A stretch of 64,000 nucleotides of DNA, taken from assembly GCA_026398895.1 (NCBI GenBank), contig JAPLRZ010000047.1, forward strand, positions 153,845 to 217,844. Reading direction: 5' to 3'. Below, in pieces: positions 27,737-36,481 of the stretch. Every line of letters starts with the position of its first letter. Positions within the stretch are counted from its first letter, which is position 1. The notes beneath the pieces are model-generated. The model searched no databases. It was not told the origin of the DNA and saw only the letters and a list, made by a program, of their open reading frames with translations. This stretch comes from Methylococcales bacterium. Its GTDB lineage: Bacteria > Pseudomonadota > Gammaproteobacteria > Methylococcales > Methylomonadaceae. The position numbers were made by a program, and so were the translations under genes.

Positions 27737-28747
27737 TTACTCAGGTCGCGTATGGCGAAGTTGAAAAACTAATACCGCCCATGAACTTAATACGCCTAGC
27801 AGTGATGCAATAAGTAGTAATGCTAAGGTTTCGGTGAAACCTAAAAAGATAAGGTGTAAATCACCTTCGTAAAGCCCCGATAGTTTTTCAACAGGTTGTC
27901 TTAAAATAAGCATCAGTATGGCAACAATAAACCACGCCGATATGCCTGAAATAAAGCCTATCCAAAAGCCTGTGTATAAAAATGGACGGCTAATAAATGC
28001 GTTGGTCGCACCCACTAACTTAGCAATAATGACTTCATCTTTACGATTTTGCAGCTCTAATCGAATGGTGTTACCGATGATAAACAGCACACCAAGTCCT
28101 ATCATGAAACTGAATAAGGCTGTTGCACAACGTGCCACTTCAACCATTGATTGCAAGCGTTCTACCCATTGCATATCGACTTGTGCATAATCCACTTCGT
28201 TGAATTGTTCAAAGGTTTTAAACAACGATTCTAATTCATGTTTATCTTTCAGGGTATTTTTCGGTAATACCTGTATGACGATAGGTAGTGGATTTTTTTC
28301 TAATACAGTAATTGCCGCGCCAAAACCACTATACGTTTTAAATTCCTCTAAGGCTTGTTCTTTGGAAATGACTTTAACCGATTGAACACTGGAATTTTTA
28401 CGAATATCGCCAGCTAACCTAGCTGCATCTTCATTTGAAACGCTGTCTTTAAGAAATAAGGAGATTTGATTACTGGTTTCTAAATTTTCTGTTAATTGCT
28501 GAACATTAATTACCATGATATAAAAGCCACTCGCTAATGCAATAGAGAGTGCTAATACGGTAATAGTCATAATGGAAGTGAATGGTGTAGCGACTAAACG
28601 ACCTAAACTAGAAAACAAGGCGTGGGCATGGTGATCGCGATAGGCTTGTAATTTATCGATAAAATTACCACCCGCTGTTCTGGTTTGCCGCGTGTCATGT
28701 TTAACGGTAGGTTTTGTGGGTTTGCTGGGTCTTTTAACGGGCTTCAT
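27737..28747 (-). CDS. ftsX: Cell-division ABC transporter permease FtsX
   Basis: The protein has 336 residues from the ATG at 28747. An ATG at 28771 in the same frame would overlap ftsE by 17 bases and has no ribosome site. It has a basic cytoplasmic tail (~50 residues), one membrane helix (ITVLALSIALASGFYIMVIN), a large periplasmic domain, and three C-terminal helices, the FtsX layout. With FtsE it controls septal peptidoglycan hydrolases through the divisome. It lies 7 bases after the ftsE stop. Confidence 0.95.
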   Translation of the reverse strand: MKPVKRPSKPTKPTVKHDTRQTRTAGGNFIDKLQAYRDHHAHALFSSLGRLVATPFTSIMTITVLALSIALASGFYIMVINVQQLTENLETSNQISLFLKDSVSNEDAARLAGDIRKNSSVQSVKVISKEQALEEFKTYSGFGAAITVLEKNPLPIVIQVLPKNTLKDKHELESLFKTFEQFNEVDYAQVDMQWVERLQSMVEVARCATALFSFMIGLGVLFIIGNTIRLELQNRKDEVIIAKLVGATNAFISRPFLYTGFWIGFISGISAWFIVAILMLILRQPVEKLSGLYEGDLHLIFLGFTETLALLLIASLLGVLSSWAVLVFQLRHTRPE

Positions 28748-28754
28748 AACGCAC

Positions 28755-29405
28755 TCATACCAGTTGACCATGATCTAGTTTTAACAAGCGATGATTCATT
28801 TGACTAATCAAAGAAATATCATGTGAGGCAATCAATACCGTTACCCCTACTTGTTGAAACTGTTCAAATAATAACATTATTTCCGCCGATAATTCGGGGT
28901 CTAAATTACCTGTTGGTTCATCGGCAATAATAAGTGGCGGTTTATTAACCACCGCTCTGGCAATGCCAACACGCTGTTGTTCACCACCTGATAGAGCTTG
29001 TGGGAATTTCCTTTCTTTACCTGATAAACCCACTTTATCTAAGGCAGCACGCACTCTGCGCCTGATTTCCAAATGCCCAAAACCTGCAATAGCTAAGGGC
29101 AGCGCAACATTATCGAACACAGTTCTATCAGCAAGCAGTTTGTAGTCTTGATAGATAACGCCCATTTTTCGGCGTAAAAAAGGTAGCTGTCTTTCTTTGA
29201 CGTGACTTAAGCATTGTTCATCTAAAAAAATCTCACCGCGTGTGCAACGCTCCATGACGGCAATTAATTTCAATAGCGTGGTTTTTCCCGCGCCTGAATG
29301 CCCTGTCAGAAAAGCGATTTCACCCTGCCGCAAATGAAAACTGACATTTTGCAGAACATCGCCTGTTTCAGGGTAGCGTTTAGTGACATTATCAAACTTT
29401 AACAT
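28755..29405 (-). CDS. ftsE: Cell-division ATP-binding protein FtsE
   Basis: The 216-residue ABC ATPase shows Walker A GHSGAGKTTLLK at about 36-47, the signature LSGGEQQRVGIARA near 139, and Walker B LIIADEPTGNLD near 161. The opening MLKFDNVTKRYPETGDVLQN is typical of FtsE, which energises FtsX at the division site. It starts 10 bases after the stop of the CtaA-FtsY fusion gene, so the usual ftsY-ftsE-ftsX order is kept. Confidence 0.97.
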   Translation of the reverse strand: MLKFDNVTKRYPETGDVLQNVSFHLRQGEIAFLTGHSGAGKTTLLKLIAVMERCTRGEIFLDEQCLSHVKERQLPFLRRKMGVIYQDYKLLADRTVFDNVALPLAIAGFGHLEIRRRVRAALDKVGLSGKERKFPQALSGGEQQRVGIARAVVNKPPLIIADEPTGNLDPELSAEIMLLFEQFQQVGVTVLIASHDISLISQMNHRLLKLDHGQLV

Positions 29406-29415
29406 AGTGACCCTG

Positions 29416-31323
29416 TTAGTCTTTTACAAACAATGCGTCTACAAATAATTCGGCATTAAAGTCTTGCAAGTCATCAATACCTTCACCGATACCAATGTAA
29501 CGAATGGGAATACCTGAATTTTTTGCCAGTGCGAAAATCACTCCGCCTTTTGCCGTGCCGTCTAATTTAGTAAGCACTAAGCCTGTTAAAGTCACGGCTT
29601 CATTAAATAATTTGGCTTGTGATAAAGCATTTTGCCCTGTGCCAGCATCCAGCACTAATAATACTTCATGCGGCGCGGTGTCATCTAATTTACCCATGAT
29701 GCGTTTTACTTTTTTCAACTCATCCATTAAGTTAGATTTGGTTTGCAATCGCCCTGCGGTATCGGCAATTAACACATCGATACCTTTGGCTTGTGCGGAC
29801 TGCACGGCATCATAAATCACTGAGGCAGAATCCGCACCTGTGTGTTGTGCCACCACAGGTATATGATTACGTTCTCCCCAGACTTGCAACTGCTCAACTG
29901 CCGCCGCTCTGAAAGTATCGCCAGCGGCTAACATCACGCTATGACCTTGAGCTTGTAAGCGTTTGGCTAATTTACCAATCGTGGTAGTTTTGCCTGCACC
30001 ATTGACACCGACCACTAAAATAACAAATGGTTTATCCTGTTTAGGAATATGAAGTGGTTCACTGCATGGTTTAAGGATACTGAGCAACTCTTGTTTTAGG
30101 GTGGCAAGTAAGGTTTCACTGTCAGTCAGTTGGTGTTTTTCTAAGCGTTGCGTTAATCGATTGATAATGGCGGCGGTGGCATCTACGCCTAAATCGGCCA
30201 TTAATAAATTGGCTTCAATTTCTTCTAATAGGTCATCCGTCTGCCCTTTACCTAGCGGCAAGTTTGCCAAAATGCCGCTTAATCCAGAGCGTGTGCGTTG
30301 CAACTGGGCTTTAAGACGCACATATAAGGATTCAGGTTCTGGTTCTACATAATGAGGTTCGACAAATTTTTCAATAGGCGTGAGTGGTACGCTACTATCA
30401 ATAACAGGCTGGCGTTTTTCTTTGCTAACTTTGATAACAGTTTTAGGCTCAGGAACAGCAACAAAACCATAACGACTATAAAAAACAATAGTGATTAACG
30501 GCAACATCAATAATGCTGCTACTGCATTATGTGCCACAGCGACCCACAACGGCATTGCCAGTTTAAAGCCGATAATGCCTAAGCCAATTTCTATAAACAA
30601 TAACGCACTTAATACTAGCCCAGCCCTGCTAACGGTTTTGGAGTTGTTGACTGAAGTAGCACTCAATGCCACTAAACCGAATAGTAAAAAGCTGAATGCG
30701 GTGACTAGGCGGTGCAACCAGAGTATGGTTTGTTGTGCAGGCAGGGTAAACACGCCATTAATGTCAAACGCGTGTTGGTAATCAGTGGCTGCCGACCACT
30801 GTTCAGTACATAACGGAAAATGCGTACAGGCAAACGCCGCATTGTTAACGCTAACCCACGCGCCCAAACCAATTTGTAAAAATAATACCAGCATGGCAAA
30901 ACAAGCCAACAGACTGCTACTATTTTGTTGCTTGATTACCAACGGATTAACCCGCAAATACAGCCAAAACAAGCACCATAGCGTTATCATGCCTAGCAAT
31001 AAATGCCCCATAACTAATATGGGTGCGTGTGTGGCAACAGACCATAACCCCAAATAGCCCTGCAAAACCAATAGCGCAAGCAAACCAAATGCTGTGAGCA
31101 GTGCTGTCATTCGATGCTGTTGTTCATACCATGCCAACACACCCAGTAACAATACAATCACTGTCAAACCAATGGATGGATACAGGTGATGATCTGCGAG
31201 TATATTTTCCAGCAGATTATTATTGGCTGACCATATTTCAGTGCCTGATAAGCGTAAAGTCGCACCTAATACCACAACAATTAAGGCGAGCAGTACGCCA
31301 CTGAGCGTTATTTTTCTAAACAT
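29416..31323 (-). CDS. ctaA-ftsY: Fusion of heme A synthase (CtaA/COX15) with SRP receptor FtsY
   Basis: One uninterrupted 635-residue frame joins two essential proteins. Residues 1-285 form an eight-helix CtaA/COX15 protein with all four heme-ligand histidines, one per even helix (His46, His107, His204, His265), and the periplasmic Cys166/Cys172 pair. Residues 285-335 are a charged, Pro/Glu-rich linker. Residues 336-635 are the FtsY NG domain: N-domain helices, P-loop at 439-447 (GVNGAGKTT), DTFRAAAVEQL, DTAGRLQTKS and TKLDGTAKGG. CtaA-type proteins end in the cytoplasm, so FtsY would be on the correct side. The gene is last in the cytochrome oxidase cluster and first of the ftsY-ftsE-ftsX set. 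No separate ctaB, ctaA or ftsY is in the window. Confidence 0.93.
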   Translation of the reverse strand: MFRKITLSGVLLALIVVVLGATLRLSGTEIWSANNNLLENILADHHLYPSIGLTVIVLLLGVLAWYEQQHRMTALLTAFGLLALLVLQGYLGLWSVATHAPILVMGHLLLGMITLWCLFWLYLRVNPLVIKQQNSSSLLACFAMLVLFLQIGLGAWVSVNNAAFACTHFPLCTEQWSAATDYQHAFDINGVFTLPAQQTILWLHRLVTAFSFLLFGLVALSATSVNNSKTVSRAGLVLSALLFIEIGLGIIGFKLAMPLWVAVAHNAVAALLMLPLITIVFYSRYGFVAVPEPKTVIKVSKEKRQPVIDSSVPLTPIEKFVEPHYVEPEPESLYVRLKAQLQRTRSGLSGILANLPLGKGQTDDLLEEIEANLLMADLGVDATAAIINRLTQRLEKHQLTDSETLLATLKQELLSILKPCSEPLHIPKQDKPFVILVVGVNGAGKTTTIGKLAKRLQAQGHSVMLAAGDTFRAAAVEQLQVWGERNHIPVVAQHTGADSASVIYDAVQSAQAKGIDVLIADTAGRLQTKSNLMDELKKVKRIMGKLDDTAPHEVLLVLDAGTGQNALSQAKLFNEAVTLTGLVLTKLDGTAKGGVIFALAKNSGIPIRYIGIGEGIDDLQDFNAELFVDALFVKD

Positions 31324-31335
31324 TTTCTTTTTCCA

Positions 31336-32076
31336 CTAACCGATTTGTGAGGCTTTTAAAAGGCGCATTAGATCATCTTTTACTTTGTAAGGATCAAATC
31401 CTGATTCATATTGCATCATGATATTTCCCAATGGATCTATTAGCAATAACAGACCATCGGGTAGGTTGTCTGTACGAATTGCGGTTATTTTTTTGCGTAA
31501 GTTTTCGCTAGGCTTAATTTTTATTAAATCTGATTTTAAGACAGTTTCTCGATTTTCAGAGCCAATTAATTGAGTGATTAGCACCTCATCTAAGGAATTT
31601 TCTTCATGTAATAAGGTATTAAATAATGCGTCATCGGCAGGCTTTTGTGTTTGTCGTAACCGCCACAATAATGAATCTTTTAGCCACCATTGATTTGCAT
31701 TGGCTGCTGAAACATCCTTAAAGATAATCACAACGCGGCGAGTGCGTGGAAATTCTTTGTTGAGCATTAGGCGTAATTGTTTAACTTTAAGTAAAGCATC
31801 GAGACAGACTTCATTACAATGCTCGCTAGGAATCACATTAGCCAATAGCCAATGCCCAGATAACTCGGATAAGTTAGTTGTTGAAAAAGTATCAAAACCA
31901 ATGAAATCACTAGGCTCTGTGGTGATAGGCGGGCTAATTAACTGACCAATATTAGTACCGCTCTTCAAAAGAGCTGGATTTTGTTGCAAGCCCAAAGCGA
32001 TAAGAAAAGGAATAATGGTCATTCCAAAAATAATAACTATGAATAAACGGTTTTTTTTCTGTTGCGGAGTCATCAT
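31336..32076 (-). CDS. Sco-like membrane protein of the oxidase cluster
   Basis: The 246-residue protein has one N-terminal membrane anchor (LFIVIIFGMTIIPFLIALGL) and a periplasmic thioredoxin-like domain with a C-x3-C pair (Cys87, Cys91 in HCNEVCLD), as in Sco copper chaperones. The usual distal Sco histidine is not clear. Proteins like this sit between SURF1 and ctaA in many gammaproteobacterial oxidase loci and probably help oxidase copper or thiol assembly (family knowledge, function not proven). It overlaps the SURF1 gene by 4 bases and ends 12 bases before the fusion gene. Confidence 0.75.
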   Translation of the reverse strand: MMTPQQKKNRLFIVIIFGMTIIPFLIALGLQQNPALLKSGTNIGQLISPPITTEPSDFIGFDTFSTTNLSELSGHWLLANVIPSEHCNEVCLDALLKVKQLRLMLNKEFPRTRRVVIIFKDVSAANANQWWLKDSLLWRLRQTQKPADDALFNTLLHEENSLDEVLITQLIGSENRETVLKSDLIKIKPSENLRKKITAIRTDNLPDGLLLLIDPLGNIMMQYESGFDPYKVKDDLMRLLKASQIG

Positions 32077-32807
32077 GATGATTTTTTAACACTGTAAACG
32101 ATGAATAGTACGGTAAGAGTGAACGCCAAAGCAAACCATTGTATGGCATAGGCAGTATGTTGTTCGGGTAGCATGAGGGTTGTGGTCTGCCATTCGCGTT
32201 TAAAGCCATTCGACTGGGTTTTGTCGAGTTCTAGTTGAAAACTAAATAAGGAATAACCCAATTTTTTGGCTAATATATCGCTATCAACAACTTGTACGAC
32301 CGATGGATTGGTATCACTCGGTATTTCTGCCCCTGCTAATTTTATGCCTACGCTAGGAAAATGATTGGCTCGACCTGTAATTACTGTCGATTCGGCAATC
32401 ATAGACACATCAGGCAACTGGGTTCGATCTGAATTTGCAGCAATCCAGCCGCGATTAACTAGCACGCCTTTGTTTTCACCCTGTAGCATAAAAGGCGTTA
32501 GCACAAAATAGCCGACTTTACCTTCACTCACCTGATTGTCGATTAAAAATTGTTGTCTGGTGTCATAACGACCAGCGACTTCTAATTTTTTGTAGCGCGA
32601 TGTGTCGGCATTGTCTTCAGTTGCTGTCGATAAAGGGACGGTTTCAACGGTTTGCGCTTGCTGTTGTTGAGACAAAAAATCGCGTTTTTCTTGGGCGCGA
32701 CCCAACTGCCACATTCCTAAGCTAAGCAGCAAAGCCAATAAGCATAAAAAAGCCAATGTTGGCAGTGTTGCAACTTTTATGGTGTAACGCCGCGTGTTAA
32801 TTATCAT
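32073..32807 (-). CDS. SURF1-family cytochrome oxidase assembly protein
   Basis: The 244-residue protein has the SURF1 layout: a membrane helix near each end (LPTLAFLCLLALLLSLGMWQ and YAIQWFALAFTLTVLFIVYS) with a periplasmic domain between. GRYDTRQQFLIDNQV, GYFVLTPF and VNRGWI are SURF1 landmarks. It helps heme a delivery to subunit I, matching the nearby CtaA domain. It is divergent from the DUF2909 gene, with 81 bases of AT-rich promoter region between. Confidence 0.93.
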   Translation of the reverse strand: MIINTRRYTIKVATLPTLAFLCLLALLLSLGMWQLGRAQEKRDFLSQQQQAQTVETVPLSTATEDNADTSRYKKLEVAGRYDTRQQFLIDNQVSEGKVGYFVLTPFMLQGENKGVLVNRGWIAANSDRTQLPDVSMIAESTVITGRANHFPSVGIKLAGAEIPSDTNPSVVQVVDSDILAKKLGYSLFSFQLELDKTQSNGFKREWQTTTLMLPEQHTAYAIQWFALAFTLTVLFIVYSVKKSS

Positions 32808-32888
32808 GCTTTTTTCTTCCAGCTATTGGCACAAGCAGTAGAATAAACGAGAATACCAGCATCTGCTACTAACCCACCTCTTACTGAT

Positions 32889-33155
32889 ATGATAAAAACC
32901 ATCGTTATTGTTGCCTTTATACTGATTATTGTCAGTCTTGGTTCTGCACTGTTTCATTTATTCCAAAGTAAAACAGGAGAGCAATCCGAAGAACAAGCTA
33001 AAAAAACCGTTAAAGCCCTGACTTTTCGCATTACACTGTCGCTTATTTTATTTGTTTTTGTTTTCATTATGGTTGCGACAGGGCTTTATAAGCCACAAGG
33101 CATTGGTGCGGGAATGCTGATGCAAAAACCTGTGGTGACTGAACTCAGCAAATAA
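32889..33155 (+). CDS. DUF2909 twin-helix membrane protein
   Basis: The 88-residue protein has two membrane helices (IKTIVIVAFILIIVSLGSAL and ITLSLILFVFVFIMVATGLY) around a short charged loop, the DUF2909 pattern. Such genes are habitually next to cytochrome oxidase genes in gammaproteobacteria. Their role is unknown, presumably oxidase assembly or stability. It is the only + strand gene in the cta cluster and is convergent with ctaE, sharing a bidirectional terminator at 33183-33203. Confidence 0.85.
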   Translation: MIKTIVIVAFILIIVSLGSALFHLFQSKTGEQSEEQAKKTVKALTFRITLSLILFVFVFIMVATGLYKPQGIGAGMLMQKPVVTELSK

Positions 33156-33182
33156 TTTAAAAACCACTCTGACAAAAAAAAA

Positions 33183-33203
33183 GCGTTACCTGTTAGGTAA
33201 CGC
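33183..33203. terminator. Bidirectional rho-independent terminator
   Basis: GCGTTACC and GGTAACGC form an 8-bp stem with loop TGTTA, extended by A-tract (33174-33182) and T-tract (33204-33210) on either side. It ends the DUF2909 transcript (+) and the ctaE transcript (-). The sequence therefore suggests that SURF1 and downstream genes have their own promoter. Confidence 0.88.
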
Positions 33204-33224
33204 TTTTTTTGTTAGAGTTATCGC

Positions 33225-34079
33225 TTACAGTAAATAAACAAATACAAATAAGCCTAACCAAACTACGTCAACAAAATGCCAGTACCAAGCTGCCGCTTCA
33301 AAAGCGAAGTGGTTTTCTGGTTGGAAATGACCTTTCCAGCTACGAAATAGCACCACACTCAAAATAATCGCACCCACGCAAACGTGGAAACCATGAAAAC
33401 CTGTTAGCATGAAAAAGGTAGAACCATAGACTCCTGAGCCTAAAGTTAAGCCCATTTCAGTGTAAGCTTCGTGGTATTCAAAGGCTTGAAACATTACGAA
33501 TAAAAATCCTAGCGCGACTGTGACGATTAAACCTTTAATTAATTGATCGCGGTTTTTAGCCAGTAAGCCATGATGCGCCCAAGTGCAGCTCACGCCACTA
33601 CTCAATAGAATCAGTGTGTTTAAAAATGGCAGCCCCCACGCACTCATCGGCTCAAATTTACCGCCGACAGCACCAGGTCCATTGGTTGGCCAAGTGGCTT
33701 GGTAGGCAGAATGTAATAATTCTTTAGTCACTCCAGAACCTAGCCACTGTACGGATAAATTCCGTGTGTACCACAGTGTACTAAAGAAAACTGCAAAAAA
33801 TATGATTTCTGAAAAAATAAACCACATCATGCCCATGCGGTAGGAAATACCGACATCGTGATTGTACATTCCTGTTTCACTTTCATGGGCTTGTAAGGTG
33901 AACCAACCCACTAACATGATAACGAAAACCACTAAACCCGCCACCATAAAGGCAGGGCCAACTGATGAAGAACCATTTAAATAATTTGCAAATCCAGCCA
34001 ACATAGTGACTAAGCCAGCCGTACCAATGACGGGCCAAGTCGCTTTATGCGGAATGTAATAAGCGACATTTGTAGACAT
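33225..34079 (-). CDS. ctaE: Cytochrome c oxidase subunit III
   Basis: The 284-residue protein has seven membrane helices typical of COX3 (WPVIGTAGLVTMLAGFANYL at the start, FAAFYWHFVD-like end AAAWYWHFVDVVWLGLFVFV). The conserved MGMMWFIFSEIIFF segment and HGFHVCVG are present. It stabilises the oxidase core and proton uptake. It lies 12 bases after ctaG and ends in a bidirectional terminator. Confidence 0.97.
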   Translation of the reverse strand: MSTNVAYYIPHKATWPVIGTAGLVTMLAGFANYLNGSSSVGPAFMVAGLVVFVIMLVGWFTLQAHESETGMYNHDVGISYRMGMMWFIFSEIIFFAVFFSTLWYTRNLSVQWLGSGVTKELLHSAYQATWPTNGPGAVGGKFEPMSAWGLPFLNTLILLSSGVSCTWAHHGLLAKNRDQLIKGLIVTVALGFLFVMFQAFEYHEAYTEMGLTLGSGVYGSTFFMLTGFHGFHVCVGAIILSVVLFRSWKGHFQPENHFAFEAAAWYWHFVDVVWLGLFVFVYLL

Positions 34080-34091
34080 AACCTTCCCCTT

Positions 34092-34646
34092 TTATTTTTT
34101 TACTGATTTTTCAGTATTATCAAAAAATGTGTATGACAATGTAATGGTTTTGTATTGCTCAGGTAATTCTGGGTTAATGACAAAACGCATCGGCATGGTT
34201 TTCGCTTCTCTCGGCTTAAAAGTTTGCTCGTCAAAACAAAAACACTGGATTTTTTCAAAAAAGCTACTAATCACAGCGGGCGAAAAACTGGCAATCGCTC
34301 TAGCAATCATGACTTTATCAGTTTTATTTTCAGCATAATAATTCACCGTGTGATATTCACCTGGATGGACTTTAAGCTGTTTTTTTTCTGAACGAAATTC
34401 CATCGGTGTTGATTCATTGAGTGTAGTCATGAATTCGATGGTGATTTCTCTGCTCATATCAACTTTGTAAGCGACTTCTGGAGCCTTTTTAATATCATCG
34501 GGTCTATCACGCTCTATCCATTTCCATTCACATAATACATCGTAAATGGGTACCAGTGCATAACCAAAGCCAAACATACCTACAGCAACTAACAGCAATA
34601 TCCGCGCTAACTTAGTATTTTTCTTACTAACGTCTTCTTCGCTCAT
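34092..34646 (-). CDS. ctaG: Cytochrome oxidase copper assembly protein CtaG (Cox11)
   Basis: The 184-residue protein has one N-terminal helix (ILLLVAVGMFGFGYALVPIY) and a periplasmic Cox11 domain with the copper-binding CFCF motif (IQCFCFDEQ) and MPMRFVINPEL. It inserts CuB into subunit I. Its ATG overlaps the stop of the 32-residue membrane peptide gene (ATGA), so the two are coupled. Confidence 0.96.
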   Translation of the reverse strand: MSEEDVSKKNTKLARILLLVAVGMFGFGYALVPIYDVLCEWKWIERDRPDDIKKAPEVAYKVDMSREITIEFMTTLNESTPMEFRSEKKQLKVHPGEYHTVNYYAENKTDKVMIARAIASFSPAVISSFFEKIQCFCFDEQTFKPREAKTMPMRFVINPELPEQYKTITLSYTFFDNTEKSVKK

Positions 34647-34741
34647 TGCGAAACCGCTTGCGTCACAGCTAAGACATAAAAAGTGATTACAATCACTAAT
34701 AAAATCACTACCGTTAAAATATTTTTATTTTTTGTTGTCAT
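34643..34741 (-). CDS. 32-residue single-helix membrane peptide of the oxidase operon
   Basis: ATG at 34739-34741 opens a 32-codon frame starting MTTKNKNILTVVILLVIVIT and ending AVSQ. It is one membrane helix with a positive N-terminus. A tiny gene in this place, between ctaD and ctaG, is common in proteobacterial oxidase operons (small assembly or subunit IV-like peptide). Coupling to ctaG by ATGA supports translation. It is below normal annotation cut-offs. Confidence 0.8.
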   Translation of the reverse strand: MTTKNKNILTVVILLVIVITFYVLAVTQAVSQ

Positions 34742-34750
34742 GTTATTTTC

Positions 34751-34784
34751 GAGTTATTGCCTGACGTGAGTCAGGCAATAACTC
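34751..34784. promoter_or_regulatory. Strong intercistronic hairpin after ctaD
   Basis: GAGTTATTGCCTGAC pairs perfectly with its reverse complement over 15 bp (loop GTGA), 10 bases past the ctaD stop and 9 before the peptide ATG. On the minus transcript it is not followed by T, so it is more likely an mRNA-stabilising or processing hairpin that lowers downstream expression than a terminator; a T4 run is on the opposite strand. Confidence 0.6.
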
Positions 34785-34794
34785 TTTTCATACC

Positions 34795-36438
34795 TTAATG
34801 TGAATCCAAAACGTGTTCAGTTGGAACAACAGCGGGCGGTGTTGTCCATGTGTGGTAAGGAACAGGCGAAGGTAGCGTCCATTCCAAACTGTGATTGCTA
34901 GAACCTTCCCAGACTTCAGCCGTTACTTTTTCGCCAGTGCCACCACGAATAGTGTCAATAACAATATACAAAAATAACAACTGACTTAAGCCAAAGATAA
35001 ATCCACCGATACTGGAAACCATATTCCAATCAGCAAACTGAATGGCATAGTCAGGGATACGACGTGGCATACCTGCTAAGCCCAAGAAATGCTGTGGGAA
35101 AAACAGAATGTTCACTGAAATAGCTGACAACCAAAAATGCAGTTGACCAATTTTTTCGTTGTACATATTGCCAGTCCATTTAGGCAACCAAAAGTAACCC
35201 GCTGCCATCAGAATGAAAATGGACGCAGGCACTAAGGTGTAATGAAAATGGGCAACAATGAAATAAGTATCGTGATATTGGAAGTCAAGTGGTGCAAGAG
35301 CCATCATCAAACCAGTCAAACCACCCATCGTGAATAACACCACGAAGGCAATTGAAAACAGCATTGGTGTTTCAAAGGTCATTGCACCTTTCCACATAGT
35401 CGCCGTCCAGTTAAAGACTTTAACGCCAGTAGGGACCGCAATAATCATGGTTGCGTACATAAAGTACAGTTCACCCGCCATTGGCATACCGACAGTGAAC
35501 ATGTGATGCGCCCAAACGATGAATGAGAAAAACGCAATCGAGCCAGTTGCCCACACCATAGAGCTGTAACCGAATAACGGTTTACGCGCAAACACAGGAA
35601 TGATAGTAGATGCAACGCCAAAAGTAGGCAGAATCATGATATACACTTCTGGGTGTCCGAAGAACCAGAAAATATGTTGATACAGCACAGGATCACCACC
35701 ACCCGCTGCATTAAAGAAGCTGGTATGGAAGAATTTGTCGGTTAACAGCATAGTGACCGCGCCAGCAAATACAGGCATAACAGCAATCAATAAAAACGCA
35801 GTAATTAACCAAGTCCAAACAAACAATGGCATATCCATCATTTTCATGGAAGGCGCACGCATATTGAAGATAGTCGCGATAATGTTAATCGCGCCCATAA
35901 TGGAGGAAATACCCAATAAATGCACCGCGAACACTGCAAATGGCAGGGCTTTACCGACTGTAATGGGTTGTAACACTAACGGTGGATAAAAAGTCCAACC
36001 CGCATTGGGTGCGCCTGTTTCCATCAGTAAAGTGCTAGCTAGTAATAATACACCCGCAACCAACAACCAAAAACTCATGTTGTTCATGCGTGGCAACGCC
36101 ATATCAGGCGCACCGATCATCATTGGGATTTGCCAGTTAGCCAAACCAACGAAGGCAGGCATAACCGCACCGAATACCATGACTAATGCGTGCATGGTGG
36201 TCATGGAGTTAAAAAACGCAGGGTCTACAAACTGTAAGCCTGGTTCAAATAATTCAGCACGAATCACCATTGCCATTGCACCACCAACGAAAAACATCGC
36301 CAGTGCAAATAATAAATACAATGTACCAATGTCTTTATGATTGGTGGTAATAATCCATCTTAACAGCCCCTTAGCAGGGCCGTGATCGTGATGCTCATCG
36401 GCATGATGATCATCATGTTCAGCTACGACAGCAGACAT
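34795..36438 (-). CDS. ctaD: Cytochrome c oxidase subunit I
   Basis: The 547-residue protein has 12 membrane helices and the heme-copper oxidase signature. WFFGHPEVYIMILP holds the CuB histidine cross-linked to tyrosine, WAHHMFTVGM holds two CuB histidines, and AHFHYTLV supplies the heme a3 and a histidines. It has the A-type (aa3-like) pattern. An N-terminal His/Asp-rich leader (EHDDHHADEHHDHG) precedes the first helix and might bind metal. It is 43 bases after ctaC. Confidence 0.98.
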   Translation of the reverse strand: MSAVVAEHDDHHADEHHDHGPAKGLLRWIITTNHKDIGTLYLLFALAMFFVGGAMAMVIRAELFEPGLQFVDPAFFNSMTTMHALVMVFGAVMPAFVGLANWQIPMMIGAPDMALPRMNNMSFWLLVAGVLLLASTLLMETGAPNAGWTFYPPLVLQPITVGKALPFAVFAVHLLGISSIMGAINIIATIFNMRAPSMKMMDMPLFVWTWLITAFLLIAVMPVFAGAVTMLLTDKFFHTSFFNAAGGGDPVLYQHIFWFFGHPEVYIMILPTFGVASTIIPVFARKPLFGYSSMVWATGSIAFFSFIVWAHHMFTVGMPMAGELYFMYATMIIAVPTGVKVFNWTATMWKGAMTFETPMLFSIAFVVLFTMGGLTGLMMALAPLDFQYHDTYFIVAHFHYTLVPASIFILMAAGYFWLPKWTGNMYNEKIGQLHFWLSAISVNILFFPQHFLGLAGMPRRIPDYAIQFADWNMVSSIGGFIFGLSQLLFLYIVIDTIRGGTGEKVTAEVWEGSSNHSLEWTLPSPVPYHTWTTPPAVVPTEHVLDSH

Positions 36439-36481
36439 ACTCTATACCTCGAAAATAATTAAAAAAGTTGGACTGATAAAT

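Noticed and set aside
29504..29815. Plus-strand frames across the CtaA-FtsY gene
   Set aside because: Several frames of 60-100 codons occur opposite the fusion gene. All are shadows of strongly conserved FtsY or CtaA codons.
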